A stretch of 64,000 nt of DNA from JBAZWV01 sp964393325 (GCA_964393325.1 CAYMTE010000003.1:1-64000), one strand, 5' to 3'. Shown: positions 7,839 to 16,136, numbered from the stretch's first letter. The notes: generated from the letters alone by a model not told the origin. A program made the numbers and translations.

Positions 7839-8264
7839 TTATTTCCAGAGAGCGAGGAGCGTACCCATGATGCACATCGATGTGAGATAATACCCGCCGT
7901 TGATGAGGAAGAGTTTCCACGGTTTACCGCCCCAGAGTTGATCGCCCACGAGAACGGGCGCGATAAAACCAAGCCAGTTCCAGAAGGCGGCCATGAGACC
8001 GGCGGAGATGCCGGTCGTTTGTGTATAGACGGAGGCAAATTCGAGGTCGTGTGCGAGGACGAACGCCATCAGGAGGCTGCCAAGCGTCATGATGAGGTAC
8101 GTGGTTGTCATCCCTTTTGCCTTTGCCTGGTTCATCGATTCCTTTGTGAGACCGACGATTTTCATCCAGGGTTTTCCAAAGAACGGTCCGTACCAGAGGA
8201 ATCCGAGGACGATGCTCGAGACGGCCGCTGCGAGAACGGCAGGGTAATTGATAACGGGGGTCAT
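7839..8264 (-). CDS. DUF1761 family membrane protein
   Basis: A 141-residue integral membrane protein with four hydrophobic segments. It begins with the family pattern AAVSSIVLGFLWYGPFFGKPW, a conserved tryptophan/glycine-rich first helix and loop of DUF1761 proteins. Function of the family is not established. Longer upstream starts exist, but the ATG at 8264 gives the usual family length and places the family motif near the N-terminus. Single gene, convergent with the sigma operon and sharing its terminator. Confidence 0.85.
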   Translation of the reverse strand: MTPVINYPAVLAAAVSSIVLGFLWYGPFFGKPWMKIVGLTKESMNQAKAKGMTTTYLIMTLGSLLMAFVLAHDLEFASVYTQTTGISAGLMAAFWNWLGFIAPVLVGDQLWGGKPWKLFLINGGYYLTSMCIMGTLLALWK

Positions 8265-8382
8265 AGAAAAGAAGAGTGAATATGTTGCCAATGAGTATAG
8301 CAGATACCACCACGGATTGACGTATGGGGCAATGTTTGGTATTACGTATGTACACACGTTCTTTCACTCTCTGGGAGGAGAC

Positions 8383-8709
8383 ATGTACATCATCACCGAG
8401 CCAACGCGAGGAGTACGCCGTCGTGTACTCGCGGCATACGAATGTCTGAATGATGGTATTCGCTTCGATGAGACTCGTGGAGACGCGGAGTTCATTCGTC
8501 GACTGCAGGAGGAGGGGGTTCCGGCGTCGGCGGATCGAACGAGTCGCGTCAGGCCCAGCGCTGGGCGTGCCTTTCATGAGGCGTGTCTCGCGGCGTTTTC
8601 TTCGCCACACCTTTCATGTGACGACGAGCTCCTTCTCGAGGAGCTTCGGCGACAGTTTCCGTCTCCGACGTCAGATCGTCATAGCGTGCCTCCGCCGTCC
8701 GCGGCGTAG
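8383..8709 (+). CDS. Small orphan protein with strong Shine-Dalgarno site
   Basis: A 108-residue soluble protein rich in arginine and glutamate; no family recognised and no membrane or signal segments. GGGAGGAG ends three bases before the ATG, a much stronger ribosome site than most genes here have. It ends just before a terminator at 8726. Confidence rests on the start signal and on its arrangement as a single SD-plus-terminator unit like several others in the window. Confidence 0.6.
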   Translation: MYIITEPTRGVRRRVLAAYECLNDGIRFDETRGDAEFIRRLQEEGVPASADRTSRVRPSAGRAFHEACLAAFSSPHLSCDDELLLEELRRQFPSPTSDRHSVPPPSAA

Positions 8710-8725
8710 GATGCGTGGCGTCTCT

Positions 8726-8749
8726 CCGGCGCAAGCCGGTTTTCTTTTT
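8726..8749 (+). terminator. Intrinsic terminator
   Basis: CCGGC, a GCAA tetraloop and GCCGG, followed by TTTTCTTTTT. It separates the two adjacent orphan genes. Confidence 0.88.
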
Positions 8750-8764
8750 GACACCGGAGGTAGT

Positions 8765-9577
8765 ATGCCGACACGTTCGCCGATTCCGTATCTTCAGGTT
8801 GATGCGTCCGTACCATTACCGTTTCGTCGGGTCGAGGAGATTATTCGGGCAGGCGAGTTCATCGATTGGGATCCGATGCATGTTCGCTTGGGGCAGATCG
8901 GTGATGGAGGGAAGCGTCGACCAGACGTCTACGAGTTCACCTGCGAGATGGAGGATGGTCTTCTTGCGGTCTTCCGTTCGGAGACGGACGGCATTCCGCA
9001 GGCATACCTACATGTGAATGTTTCCACGCAGACGGATCGTCATCAGGCTGCGTATGCGGTGTCGCATATTGGCGGCTTCGAGCTTGTTCCGGTTTGTGCG
9101 AGACGTGAGCATCCGCAGCTCGGATGGGGGACGCTGACGGCGATGATTGATGGCGTCGCGTTCTTATTCGTTGATCCGGCCACGCGTGACACGAAGGGCG
9201 TTCGTGGATTGCGTGGCGCGTGTGCGCTCGAAGAAGCGTACGCATTCGATTTCACGATCGGATCGGGGCAACGCATTGAGTCGAGCTACGTCGTGGACGC
9301 GCAAGGCGTTGTTCGATCCCAGTGTCATCACGAGGCGTTCAGTTGGACCGAGGATGCACGAATCGAGAAAGCCTTTTCCAACTCATCTCGCCGGATCTCT
9401 GAAGTGTTTCTCCGGCGATTCGATACGCTGTCGCGTGAAAATTTCCAGTCGCTCCGTCTGCGGGCGATTCTCTCGGATCGGATTCCCGATTCAGATCGAG
9501 AGCAGTTTTTCGTTCGCGCCCACCGGATTGGGTGGAGAAAAAGCCTCGGACAGACGCGTTGCGTCGTAGACAGATAG
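8765..9577 (+). CDS. Orphan soluble protein, 270 aa
   Basis: A soluble, arginine- and aspartate-rich protein without recognisable domains, signal peptide or membrane helices. It appears alpha/beta, with strands such as GWGTLTAMIDGVAFLFV and a helical C-terminus. The frame is open upstream to 8450, but GGAGG five bases before the ATG at 8765 and a terminator between 8726 and 8749 fix the start here. Terminators on both sides make it a strict single-gene unit. Function unknown. Confidence 0.75.
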   Translation: MPTRSPIPYLQVDASVPLPFRRVEEIIRAGEFIDWDPMHVRLGQIGDGGKRRPDVYEFTCEMEDGLLAVFRSETDGIPQAYLHVNVSTQTDRHQAAYAVSHIGGFELVPVCARREHPQLGWGTLTAMIDGVAFLFVDPATRDTKGVRGLRGACALEEAYAFDFTIGSGQRIESSYVVDAQGVVRSQCHHEAFSWTEDARIEKAFSNSSRRISEVFLRRFDTLSRENFQSLRLRAILSDRIPDSDREQFFVRAHRIGWRKSLGQTRCVVDR

Positions 9578-9584
9578 CGTTCTT

Positions 9585-9604
9585 ACCGCCCTTGGCGGTT
9601 TTTT
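9585..9604 (+). terminator. Intrinsic terminator
   Basis: ACCGCC (9585-9590), loop CTT, GGCGGT (9594-9599) and a run of Ts ending TTTTTTG. Confidence 0.88.
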
Positions 9605-9666
9605 GTTTGGCGCATCTCGTCGTTCCAGATCGAATGGAGTATACTCGTCCGACAAGATCGATACGT

Positions 9667-10020
9667 ATGACTGACTTAAATGAAATTTTTCAACGCATTA
9701 AAGAAAGTAAGCGAGAGCAAAAGAACGTTCGTACGGTGTACCGTGACGTGCTTGCGCAAAACGCGCCCTATCAAAAAGTTGTCGAAGAACTGAATACGTT
9801 AAAAGCGAAGAAGCTGCAGCTGGAGACGGAAATTCGCGCCTCATTTCAGAAAGAAATGGAACAGCTTGAGAAGCTTACGGAGAGCGTGAAGGCGGATGTT
9901 CAACTGATGAGTGACATGGCGATCACGAAGCTCATGAAGGGCGAAACGATTGAGGTGAAAGATGAGCAAGATGCGTCGTACGAGCCTGTGATTCAGGTGA
10001 GATTCAAAAAAGCGAATTAA
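9667..10020 (+). CDS. Small coiled-coil protein, conserved-looking hypothetical
   Basis: A 117-residue, highly charged helical protein. Residues about 30-75 form a coiled coil (leucine/lysine/glutamate heptads), followed by VQLMSDMAITKLMKGETIEVKD and a short C-terminal strand. No catalytic motif. A TATACT box lies at 9640-9645, 21 nt before the ATG; no GGAGG is seen. Small proteins of this kind occur in CPR genomes without assigned function. The longer frame back to 9532 is rejected because it crosses the previous terminator. Confidence 0.78.
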   Translation: MTDLNEIFQRIKESKREQKNVRTVYRDVLAQNAPYQKVVEELNTLKAKKLQLETEIRASFQKEMEQLEKLTESVKADVQLMSDMAITKLMKGETIEVKDEQDASYEPVIQVRFKKAN

Positions 10021-10024
10021 AAAA

Positions 10025-10043
10025 CGCCCGAAGGATTCGGGCG
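10025..10043 (-). terminator. Intrinsic terminator, shared by convergent genes
   Basis: CGCCCGAA, loop GGA, TTCGGGCG. On the minus strand the hairpin is followed by six Ts, so it mainly ends the gene at 10067-10834. Confidence 0.8.
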
Positions 10044-10066
10044 AGAAGGATCGAGCCGTACGCGCG

Positions 10067-10834
10067 CTATTTTTCTGGGTCTAGAAGCGCGGCGAGGGGA
10101 TTCGGATCCATCATCCGTGCCTTGCGCACGGCCTCCATGTGAGCCAGCTCGGCGCGAGTGGGCGGCAACGTGGGGAAATTTTCCCCATTGGGCAGCGGCT
10201 CAAGGCCAACGCGCTCACGAAATTGTTTGCTGGCAGATTTGTATTCCCTGTCATCGGGGAGCGTGAAGTTTTTTGAGTGATAGCCTGGGAATACTCCAGG
10301 CGTACATTGCCTCACGATGAGCCACCGAAGGAGAACACGGAGTCCGTTGCTGATGCGTGTGAGCGACGGATCGCGCTCTTGCGGTTCGTCAGGTCCATAC
10401 AAGAGAGCGACGGGACGAGGCTCCTTTTTTTCGTGTGGCACGTCCCATCGAATGCCGATCGCCCAGAGCATCTCTTGCGTAGAGGTGCGTTTGATCTGCA
10501 TGGTTGTCGGCCTCATGCAGAGTGTCTCCTTCGTCGTCCAGGAGTTGGCGTCCATATTGATGGCGACCCACTCACGGATTTTTTGAAGGAAGACTCGCTC
10601 GGTCATTTCCGGTAACGACATCACGTCGTAGCCGACACATCCTGTTTTTACTCCCCACACAGAATCACCCTTACGAACTCTCGAATCAAGAAGATCGCAC
10701 TTTGGGCAGTGCCGTCTCTCGACGAGAGATGTGCTGCTCGTGGGAAGCGTCTCCCACATGTGCGGCACGTTAACTCGAGGCGCCGCGCTTGGAATCTGTC
10801 GGCGAACAACGATAGCAATGTTCTTTTTTTTCAC
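10067..10834 (-). CDS. Orphan protein with a zinc-knuckle-like CxxC
   Basis: A 255-residue soluble protein of unknown family. HCPKCDLLD near residue 41, followed by another cysteine in KTGCVGYD, could be part of a metal site; the rest is mixed alpha/beta with many Arg and Pro. GTG at 10834 is taken as start because AGGAGG sits eight bases upstream; the frame is open further to 10897 but that region overlaps the terminator of the next gene. Single gene with strong ribosome site and terminator, of the orphan class noted in the findings. Confidence 0.72.
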   Translation of the reverse strand: MKKKNIAIVVRRQIPSAAPRVNVPHMWETLPTSSTSLVERRHCPKCDLLDSRVRKGDSVWGVKTGCVGYDVMSLPEMTERVFLQKIREWVAINMDANSWTTKETLCMRPTTMQIKRTSTQEMLWAIGIRWDVPHEKKEPRPVALLYGPDEPQERDPSLTRISNGLRVLLRWLIVRQCTPGVFPGYHSKNFTLPDDREYKSASKQFRERVGLEPLPNGENFPTLPPTRAELAHMEAVRKARMMDPNPLAALLDPEK

Positions 10835-10880
10835 CAAGAATTCCTCCTTGTGGGCGCTACTAGAAAAGCATACTGAACGA

Positions 10881-10909
10881 AAAAAAGCAAGGCGCACTAG
10901 GCGCCTTGC
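10881..10909 (-). terminator. Intrinsic terminator overlapping the DoxX stop codon
   Basis: GCAAGGCGC and GCGCCTTGC form a perfect 9-bp stem; on the minus strand it is followed by TTTTTTT. The loop contains the TAG stop of the DoxX gene, so the last codons of that gene form the hairpin. Confidence 0.9.
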
Positions 10910-11298
10910 TCATTTTCCGACGGATTTTTCGGCCTTTTGAGAAAGATATCCGCGCTCCATGCGTCGGGTCCGGCAAGTGCAAGGGAGAACCCTGCGGCGG
11001 ATAGCACCGCGTCGCGGACACCGATCGCTCCTCCGACGCTCACAGCGATCCCGGCAAGGTGAAGTGCGAGAAAGGCTGCCATGAGCCGTGTGCCATATCC
11101 GATGGCGAGGAGGATCGCGGCGCAGATTTCCATCCATCCGTTCAGCTGAATAAGCATGTCAGCGGGAATGGGGAAGTATCCGGTCCAGGCGGGGAGAAAC
11201 GCGGTCCACGCGCTGGGATGAAGAAGCTGCTGCGTGCCAAACCACACGAACAGGAGTGACCACGAATAGCGAAGGAGAAGTTGGGACGCGAGCTTCAT
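10897..11298 (-). CDS. DoxX family membrane protein
   Basis: A 133-residue protein with four hydrophobic helices and the DoxX-like pattern SLLFVWFGTQQLLHPSAW in helix one and LNGWMEICAAILLAIGYGTR in helix two. DoxX proteins are small membrane proteins linked in other bacteria to thiosulfate oxidation or oxidative stress; the actual reaction is unclear. Only six bases separate it from the upstream cytochrome b5-like gene, so the two are co-transcribed, which suggests a shared redox role in the envelope. Confidence 0.85.
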   Translation of the reverse strand: MKLASQLLLRYSWSLLFVWFGTQQLLHPSAWTAFLPAWTGYFPIPADMLIQLNGWMEICAAILLAIGYGTRLMAAFLALHLAGIAVSVGGAIGVRDAVLSAAGFSLALAGPDAWSADIFLKRPKNPSENEQGA

Positions 11299-11304
11299 AG
11301 AGAG

Positions 11305-11736
11305 TTATTGCTGCAGTGCGCCGATTTTGAGGAGAGCGAGCATGGAGGCTGGGCGCTTTGAGGCTCCGTGTTGTCCGTGATACATTGCGCTTCCATCTTT
11401 CCCACACATTCCAATGATCGGTCCGGGGCCGCCTGGGTGACGAGAAATCCAGCTCGAGAGGTCGTACACGTTTTGATCAACGACGGACCAGCAGTCGCTT
11501 TCGGAATTGTGTTTTTCTACATCCGCGAGTGTATACGTTCCGGTCGATGCGGTTTGCGTAGCTGATTCCGTGGGAGCTTGTGAGTTCGTGTTTGAAGACG
11601 GCTGGGTTTGCGTTTGTGTTGCCTGGCGCGTCTGTTCGGAGAGCTTCGCGACAGGTCGGCCGTTATACACGATGTATCCTGCTCCACTAATGAAGATTAC
11701 CGCGGCGATGATGCCGATCAGAGAGGCCTTTGTCAT
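11305..11736 (-). CDS. Membrane-anchored cytochrome b5-like heme-binding protein
   Basis: A 143-residue protein: one membrane anchor (residues 5-24), a Gln/Thr/Ser-rich linker (35-65) and a cytochrome b5 domain (67-125). The domain begins YTLADVEKHNSESDCW and keeps the axial-ligand motif HPGG (His100); the second axial histidine is in YHGQH (His120 or His123). The fold binds heme b and shuttles electrons; here it faces outside the cell. The domain is short, as in other bacterial b5 proteins. It is the first gene of a pair with DoxX. Confidence 0.9.
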   Translation of the reverse strand: MTKASLIGIIAAVIFISGAGYIVYNGRPVAKLSEQTRQATQTQTQPSSNTNSQAPTESATQTASTGTYTLADVEKHNSESDCWSVVDQNVYDLSSWISRHPGGPGPIIGMCGKDGSAMYHGQHGASKRPASMLALLKIGALQQ

Positions 11737-11888
11737 ATTTCGTATAGGGGAATGGTAAAAGAAGTGAAGGTATTTTTCAATGCATGATACGCGGGAACGG
11801 GCGCGGTTCTTTCAGGGCTCAAAAAACCGCTGAAATAGCGGTGGTTTTATTTACGGAGGGGATTGCGTATACTGAAGAAATTCCAGAT

Positions 11889-14645
11889 ATGAAAAAACAT
11901 CTTGCCATCGCCTCGCTTTTGTCGCTCGTATGCACGTCTTTTGCTGGTATATCGCCGGTATCCGCAGCGCCGAATGATGCGTTGGTGAAAGGTGGAACGT
12001 CCTCCGTCTATTATCTTCACAATGGGATGCGGTACGTGTTCCCGTATGAAAATGTGTTTTTTAGCTGGTTCTCGGATTTTTCGAGCGTGGTGACGATTTC
12101 GGATGCAGAGCTCGTGACGTATCCGCTCAAGAAAAACGTGACCTATCAGCCTGGAAAATGGATGGTGAAGATTGTGACGGATCCAAAGGTGTATGTCGTT
12201 GGACGCTATGGAACGTTGCATTGGGTGACGAGCGAATCTCTCGCGACACAGCTCTACGGATCGAATTGGAATCAGATGGTTCGCGATGTGCCAGATGCGT
12301 TTTTCGAAAATTATGTAATCGGCGATCCGATCACGAGCGCAAATCAATTCGTTCCGCAGCAAGAGACTTCTGGTTCGACGATGCAGGCGGCGCTTGATTG
12401 GGATGTCCGGACGCAAACACCGACGCCACTTCCGTCTCCGAGCGCGCCGACGGCACCAACACCGCCGACATCGCCTACACCGACAACGCCGACCACGCCA
12501 ACGCCAACGACGCCATCATCTCCTGTGTCGGTCTCGACGAGCTGCGTACCAGGAAGCGGGACGGATTATCAAGTAGGTCCGAATGCGGGACAACTCACGT
12601 CATTGAGTCAGGTTCCGTGGGAGACATTGAAAGCGGGGGACACGGTTCGGATTTTTTATCGCGCAGCGCCATATCGTGGGAAGTTTTTGTTGACGGCACA
12701 CGGGACGGCGTCCGCGCCTGTTCGCGTGTGTGGCGTGAAAGGACCGAACGGAGAGCGTCCGATTGTGACGGGTGATGGCGCGGTGACTCGCACGGCTCTC
12801 GTCTATGGAAGTTCATATTCCGCGCCGATCCAGGAATCGCGTTCCGTCGTGATGATCAAGGGGAGTGCGGCGGAATGGACTGATGTTCCGACCTATATCC
12901 AGATTGATGGGCTCGCGATTCGCGGTGCGCATCCTTCCTATTCCTTTACGGATACGCACGGGGCGACGCAGGCATACACGGATTTTGGCGCATGCGTTTG
13001 GGTGGACCGCGGCCATAATATTACGATCGCCGACAACGAGATTTCGGACTGCTCTCAAGGCATCTTCACGAAATCTACGGATGATGGAAGCTTTGCAGTG
13101 ACAAAGGATATTCGGATCGCAGGGAATGACATTCATGGTAACGGAATTGCGGGGAGTGACCGCATGCATAACACGTATACGCAAAGTGTGGGGATTGTGT
13201 ACGAGTACAATACGATCGGCGCGGAGCGTTCTGGTGCGGGCGGAAACGCGATCAAAGATCGATCCGTAGGAACGGTGATTCGTTTCAACCGCATCGAAGA
13301 GGGTGCGCATGCGATGGACTTGGTTGAGTCCGAGGATTTTCCAACCATCGCGACGGCAGATCCGGCCTATCGAAAGACGTATGTGTATGGGAACCAGATC
13401 AAAAAGAACGGCGGGACCGGGAGCTTTATCCATTATGGAGGAGATCATGTGGGGAGTACGCAGTCGACGTGGGGTGAACCGATTTTCCGGAAAGGTACGC
13501 TGTATTTTTGGAATAACAGTGTCATTGTGACGGGGAACTCCGGCGCATTGTTTCAGCTCTCGACGACGGAAGAGACGGCGCAGGTGTGGAACAATATCTT
13601 CTATTTCTCTCCATCGGTGACACAGCTCTCGATGCGTGCGAACCAGGAAGTTGGTGGGGGATACACGGCGGGAGGGATTCTGAATCTTGGCGTGAACTGG
13701 ATCAACACGAACTGGTCCGATTCGGATCAATGGCATCCGGTACCAGGGCAATTACATGGGACGTCCAATCTCATTACGGGATCTGTTGCACCGATCAATA
13801 CAACGACGTTTATGCCTGTGACGACACAGGTTGTGGATGTGGCGCAGGCGAATCTTTCCGCGGTGAGCGCGTATCCGGTGAATATGCAGCTGCTAAACGG
13901 AGTATCAATGACGCGATCGGTTGTCGGGAGCGCGGCGGATCTCGGCGCAGTGGAATATGTTTCTGGCGCGTTGTCTTCCGCGTCGCAAACAACGACGCCT
14001 GTCGCACAGTCGACGCCGACAACCACACCGACACCTACAACGACAACGAGTCCATCGACAACACCGACGTCTGAACCGACGACAACGCCGACACCGACAC
14101 CAACCTCGGGCGCCTTTATCAGCTTCGCGGATTTTCCAAATGGGACAAATGTGAATTCAACGGCAAGTGATTGGGGTGGTACGGGGCAGTTCGAGGTAGT
14201 GGGCGGCACACTTCAGACCGTCGCGGGCAGAGGATCCTACGGAGAATATTCGTTCCGCACCGGAATGCCCGGCGCAAACCAAGGTATTGAAATCGTTCGT
14301 AAGGGCGGTGCGTTTTCGGGGAGTCTCGCGACCTTGCTTCATGCCGGATACGCTGGAAATTATTCTTCCGGACGGTACACGGCAACATGGAACGCGGATT
14401 ATATCGATCTTCGCAGTGACAATGGGACGATCAACTATCACATTCCTATTTCTGTGAATTGGAATGCGGACGCGACGCTCAAGATGACGATTCAAAGCGG
14501 TGTGCTTAAGCTCTTTGCAAATGGTACAGAAGTCTATTCGTACACGGATCCGAATCCGCTTTCGGGTGGCTATCCTGGCTTCTCGTTGGTTCCGGGATCG
14601 GATGTGACGGCACAGCGACTTGTGAGCGTTCGCGTGAATTCGTAG
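11889..14645 (+). CDS. Large surface protein: CPR anchor-type domain, beta-helix, lectin-like C-terminus
   Basis: A 918-residue exported protein. Signal peptide 1-26; a domain at about 32-152 (VYYLHNGMRYVFP ... FFSWF ... VTYRPG-like ... LHWVTSE ... DAFF) that recurs in the 790-residue protein at 27538; a Thr/Pro linker at 178-218; a right-handed parallel beta-helix at roughly 225-700 with many NxI/NxF rungs, as in polysaccharide lyases and adhesins; a second Thr/Pro linker at 705-742; and a jelly-roll, concanavalin-like domain to the end. Likely a cell-surface carbohydrate-binding or -cleaving protein; no catalytic residues can be assigned. ATG at 11889 follows TATACT by 15 nt and immediately starts the signal peptide. 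Confidence 0.87.
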   Translation: MKKHLAIASLLSLVCTSFAGISPVSAAPNDALVKGGTSSVYYLHNGMRYVFPYENVFFSWFSDFSSVVTISDAELVTYPLKKNVTYQPGKWMVKIVTDPKVYVVGRYGTLHWVTSESLATQLYGSNWNQMVRDVPDAFFENYVIGDPITSANQFVPQQETSGSTMQAALDWDVRTQTPTPLPSPSAPTAPTPPTSPTPTTPTTPTPTTPSSPVSVSTSCVPGSGTDYQVGPNAGQLTSLSQVPWETLKAGDTVRIFYRAAPYRGKFLLTAHGTASAPVRVCGVKGPNGERPIVTGDGAVTRTALVYGSSYSAPIQESRSVVMIKGSAAEWTDVPTYIQIDGLAIRGAHPSYSFTDTHGATQAYTDFGACVWVDRGHNITIADNEISDCSQGIFTKSTDDGSFAVTKDIRIAGNDIHGNGIAGSDRMHNTYTQSVGIVYEYNTIGAERSGAGGNAIKDRSVGTVIRFNRIEEGAHAMDLVESEDFPTIATADPAYRKTYVYGNQIKKNGGTGSFIHYGGDHVGSTQSTWGEPIFRKGTLYFWNNSVIVTGNSGALFQLSTTEETAQVWNNIFYFSPSVTQLSMRANQEVGGGYTAGGILNLGVNWINTNWSDSDQWHPVPGQLHGTSNLITGSVAPINTTTFMPVTTQVVDVAQANLSAVSAYPVNMQLLNGVSMTRSVVGSAADLGAVEYVSGALSSASQTTTPVAQSTPTTTPTPTTTTSPSTTPTSEPTTTPTPTPTSGAFISFADFPNGTNVNSTASDWGGTGQFEVVGGTLQTVAGRGSYGEYSFRTGMPGANQGIEIVRKGGAFSGSLATLLHAGYAGNYSSGRYTATWNADYIDLRSDNGTINYHIPISVNWNADATLKMTIQSGVLKLFANGTEVYSYTDPNPLSGGYPGFSLVPGSDVTAQRLVSVRVNS

Positions 14646-14731
14646 GAGTTTTACGATTTTCCTCGGCGTACTCTCGAACGGAACTTTGTTTTGTCGGGAT
14701 AGTTCACGTTACGTGCGTGCTGCGCGTGGGG

Positions 14732-14760
14732 TTGATCCGTGAGAGGGTTTCTGGTATGAT
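14732..14760 (+). promoter_or_regulatory. Promoter of the tRNA-Trp transcription unit
   Basis: TTGATC (14732-14737), a 17-nt spacer and TATGAT (14755-14760). Transcription should start near 14767, just before the first copy of the duplicated tRNA 5' end and about 210 nt before the intact tRNA. Confidence 0.65.
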
Positions 14761-14774
14761 CCCGGCACAAATCA

Positions 14775-14798
14775 AGAACAAGGGGGTCTCGTATAATG
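14775..14798 (+). repeat. 24-bp direct repeat, copy 1 (truncated tRNA-Trp 5' end)
   Basis: Identical to 14970-14993. It contains six bases of leader and the first 18-19 bases of tRNA-Trp (AGGGGGTCTCGTATAATG). It lies where a tRNA gene would be expected relative to the promoter. Confidence 0.92.
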
Positions 14799-14799
14799 A

Positions 14800-14991
14800 T
14801 TGATAGAGCATAATAACGGGGACGTGGATGCGACACGGTATCGACGACCCGTACGACTGATCTATCTTGAAGGATATATCGATCAAGAGCAGGCGCTTGA
14901 GCGTGAGAAGAATCTGAAAAAATTCGGTTCTTCGTATGCTGGGCTCATGAAGCGTATTGGACGGACAACAGAACAAGGGGGTCTCGTATAA
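14800..14991 (+). pseudogene. GIY-YIG endonuclease, C-terminal remnant
   Basis: The 63-codon frame gives the second half of a small GIY-YIG (URI-type) nuclease: IEHNNGDVDATRYRRPVRL, LEREKNLKKFGSS and YAGLMKRIG are highly typical of these ~90-residue proteins. The N-terminal half with the GIY and YIG strands is missing and is replaced by the copy of the tRNA-Trp 5' end, so the gene is broken. The only in-frame start is a TTG without ribosome site. Its frame runs into the second repeat copy and ends inside tRNA-Trp. Confidence 0.75.
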
Positions 14992-14993
14992 TG
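14970..14993 (+). repeat. 24-bp direct repeat, copy 2 (within intact tRNA-Trp)
   Basis: Second identical copy; spans the junction between the GIY-YIG remnant and the complete tRNA-Trp gene, covering the tRNA acceptor 5' strand and D-arm start. The copies are 195 bp apart. Confidence 0.92.
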
Positions 14994-15050
14994 GTAGTAC
15001 AACGGTCTCCAAAACCGTTTGCGTAGGTTCGATTCCTACGGCCCCTGCCA
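14976..15050 (+). tRNA. tRNA-Trp (anticodon CCA)
   Basis: The anticodon stem ACGGT/ACCGT holds the loop CTCCAAA, giving anticodon CCA. The T-arm is GTAGG-TTCGATT-CCTAC and CCA is encoded at 15048-15050. The acceptor stem pairs AGGGG with CCCCT, with a weak or mismatched base at positions 6-7. At 75 nt with a short variable loop it is a normal class I tRNA. Being the only tRNA-Trp visible here, it must be expressed through the inserted segment upstream or from a start within it. Confidence 0.93.
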
Positions 15051-15088
15051 AACAACAATCCCGCCAGAAGCGGGATTGTTGTTTGGCA
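15046..15088 (+). terminator. Terminator of tRNA-Trp overlapping its CCA end
   Basis: A perfect 19-bp stem (15046-15064 with 15070-15088) around CAGAA. The 5' arm starts with the TGCCA end of the tRNA, as at tRNA-Ser, where the hairpin also reaches into CCA. Confidence 0.85.
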
Positions 15089-15180
15089 TAGGACGGGACG
15101 GAGGAATCGAAAAGTTGGCTGCATTCTTCGAGACTTGCTGCATTAAGTTCAAGTATGGTTCTCTCTACGGAGAAAACGAT

Positions 15181-15459
15181 ATGAACGCTACAAACGTCGA
15201 TCTCTTTCAGAAAATTCTTGGCGCATGTTCCGCTCTCTTTTTTGCGTACTTTGCCTTTTCGATCGGGGATGATGCCCTGCAAACATCCTTTTCAGGAGTC
15301 GGGCTATTTTTAAAGTTTGAGCTTCTCGTGATCGTTATCTTCGCGTTGCTCGGTCTATGGCTGCTCGTGTCTAAGAGGCGGCAGTCGCTTATCATTCTCG
15401 CAGTTGACACGGTTGTGTGTATTGCAGCTTTCATCTTTTTTATCGCTCAAGCCTTTTAG
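15181..15459 (+). CDS. Small three-helix membrane protein
   Basis: A 92-residue hydrophobic protein with three membrane helices (about 10-32, 40-62, 68-90) and a short basic loop SKRRQS. No family recognised. GGAG lies eight bases before the ATG at 15181; the frame is open upstream but that part overlaps the tRNA-Trp terminator. It is followed 16 nt later by a gene for an anchored protein, likely in the same operon. Confidence 0.72.
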   Translation: MNATNVDLFQKILGACSALFFAYFAFSIGDDALQTSFSGVGLFLKFELLVIVIFALLGLWLLVSKRRQSLIILAVDTVVCIAAFIFFIAQAF

Positions 15460-15475
15460 GACGTTACGGATATTC

Positions 15476-16033
15476 ATGAAAAAAATTTCCTTCATTGCGC
15501 TCGTCGCTCTTGCCGTCGTGGTTTTTGCTGGAGGCTATTTCCTTTGGTCGCGTAGCTTGGATGTGAAATCAGCCGCGACTCAAATCGAGCTCTCTTCCAC
15601 TGAAACTCGACTTCTTGGCCGAATATCGCAAATCGATACTTCAAACGGTAAAAATATCGTAAAGATTGAGTTATTGGAAAACATCGAAGGTCAGCAGAAC
15701 ATGGAGAGCGCGGCTATCGCCGATGGCGTCTGTACGCTAGACCAGGTCCAAAAAAGCGAGTGTCTCAACAATCCGTTCTATATTCGGCAAATCGGAAAGG
15801 CATTGGATTTAGAATTTGATCCAAAGGCAAATATTCAAGCGTACGCTCGCGAACCAGCAGGCGGCATGTTCGTAAACAAGGATAGCGCTCCATATTTGCA
15901 ACAGATGTCTATTGCTAAAATCATGGAGCAATACGCGCAGGCAGATGACTCAAGCTATATCCATGATATTCCATTCTATTTTGGAATCGAGGGAGGCAAG
16001 ATCGTCCGAGTTCAGGAGAAATACGTTCCGTAG
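15476..16033 (+). CDS. Membrane-anchored extracytoplasmic protein, unknown
   Basis: A 185-residue protein with an N-terminal anchor or signal segment (residues 4-26) and a soluble domain outside the membrane. Two cysteines in GVCTLDQVQKSECLNNP could form a disulfide. The domain has strands around LGRISQIDTSNGKNIVKIELL and a helical C-terminal part. No known family. Close spacing to the preceding small membrane protein suggests joint expression. Confidence 0.75.
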   Translation: MKKISFIALVALAVVVFAGGYFLWSRSLDVKSAATQIELSSTETRLLGRISQIDTSNGKNIVKIELLENIEGQQNMESAAIADGVCTLDQVQKSECLNNPFYIRQIGKALDLEFDPKANIQAYAREPAGGMFVNKDSAPYLQQMSIAKIMEQYAQADDSSYIHDIPFYFGIEGGKIVRVQEKYVP

Positions 16034-16136
16034 AAACCAGATATTAGGTAAAGGCCTAAAGTATTCAATACGCTTCTCCTGCATGTAGTCGATGGACACT
16101 GAATTGTCGAAGACGGTTCCCGCGAGATACGCATAT

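Noticed and set aside
8450..8764. N-terminal extension of the 270-residue orphan protein
   Set aside because: It crosses an intrinsic terminator and overlaps the preceding SD-led gene; GGAGG marks 8765 as start.
12410..14110. Short ACACCGACG-type repeats, considered as CRISPR or minisatellite
   Set aside because: They encode Thr/Pro linkers in frame within a surface protein; no spacer structure. No CRISPR array or cas gene is seen anywhere in the window.
14704..15282. Minus-strand 192-codon frame across tRNA-Trp
   Set aside because: It is the complement of tRNA-Trp, its terminator and the GIY-YIG remnant, with no start signal.
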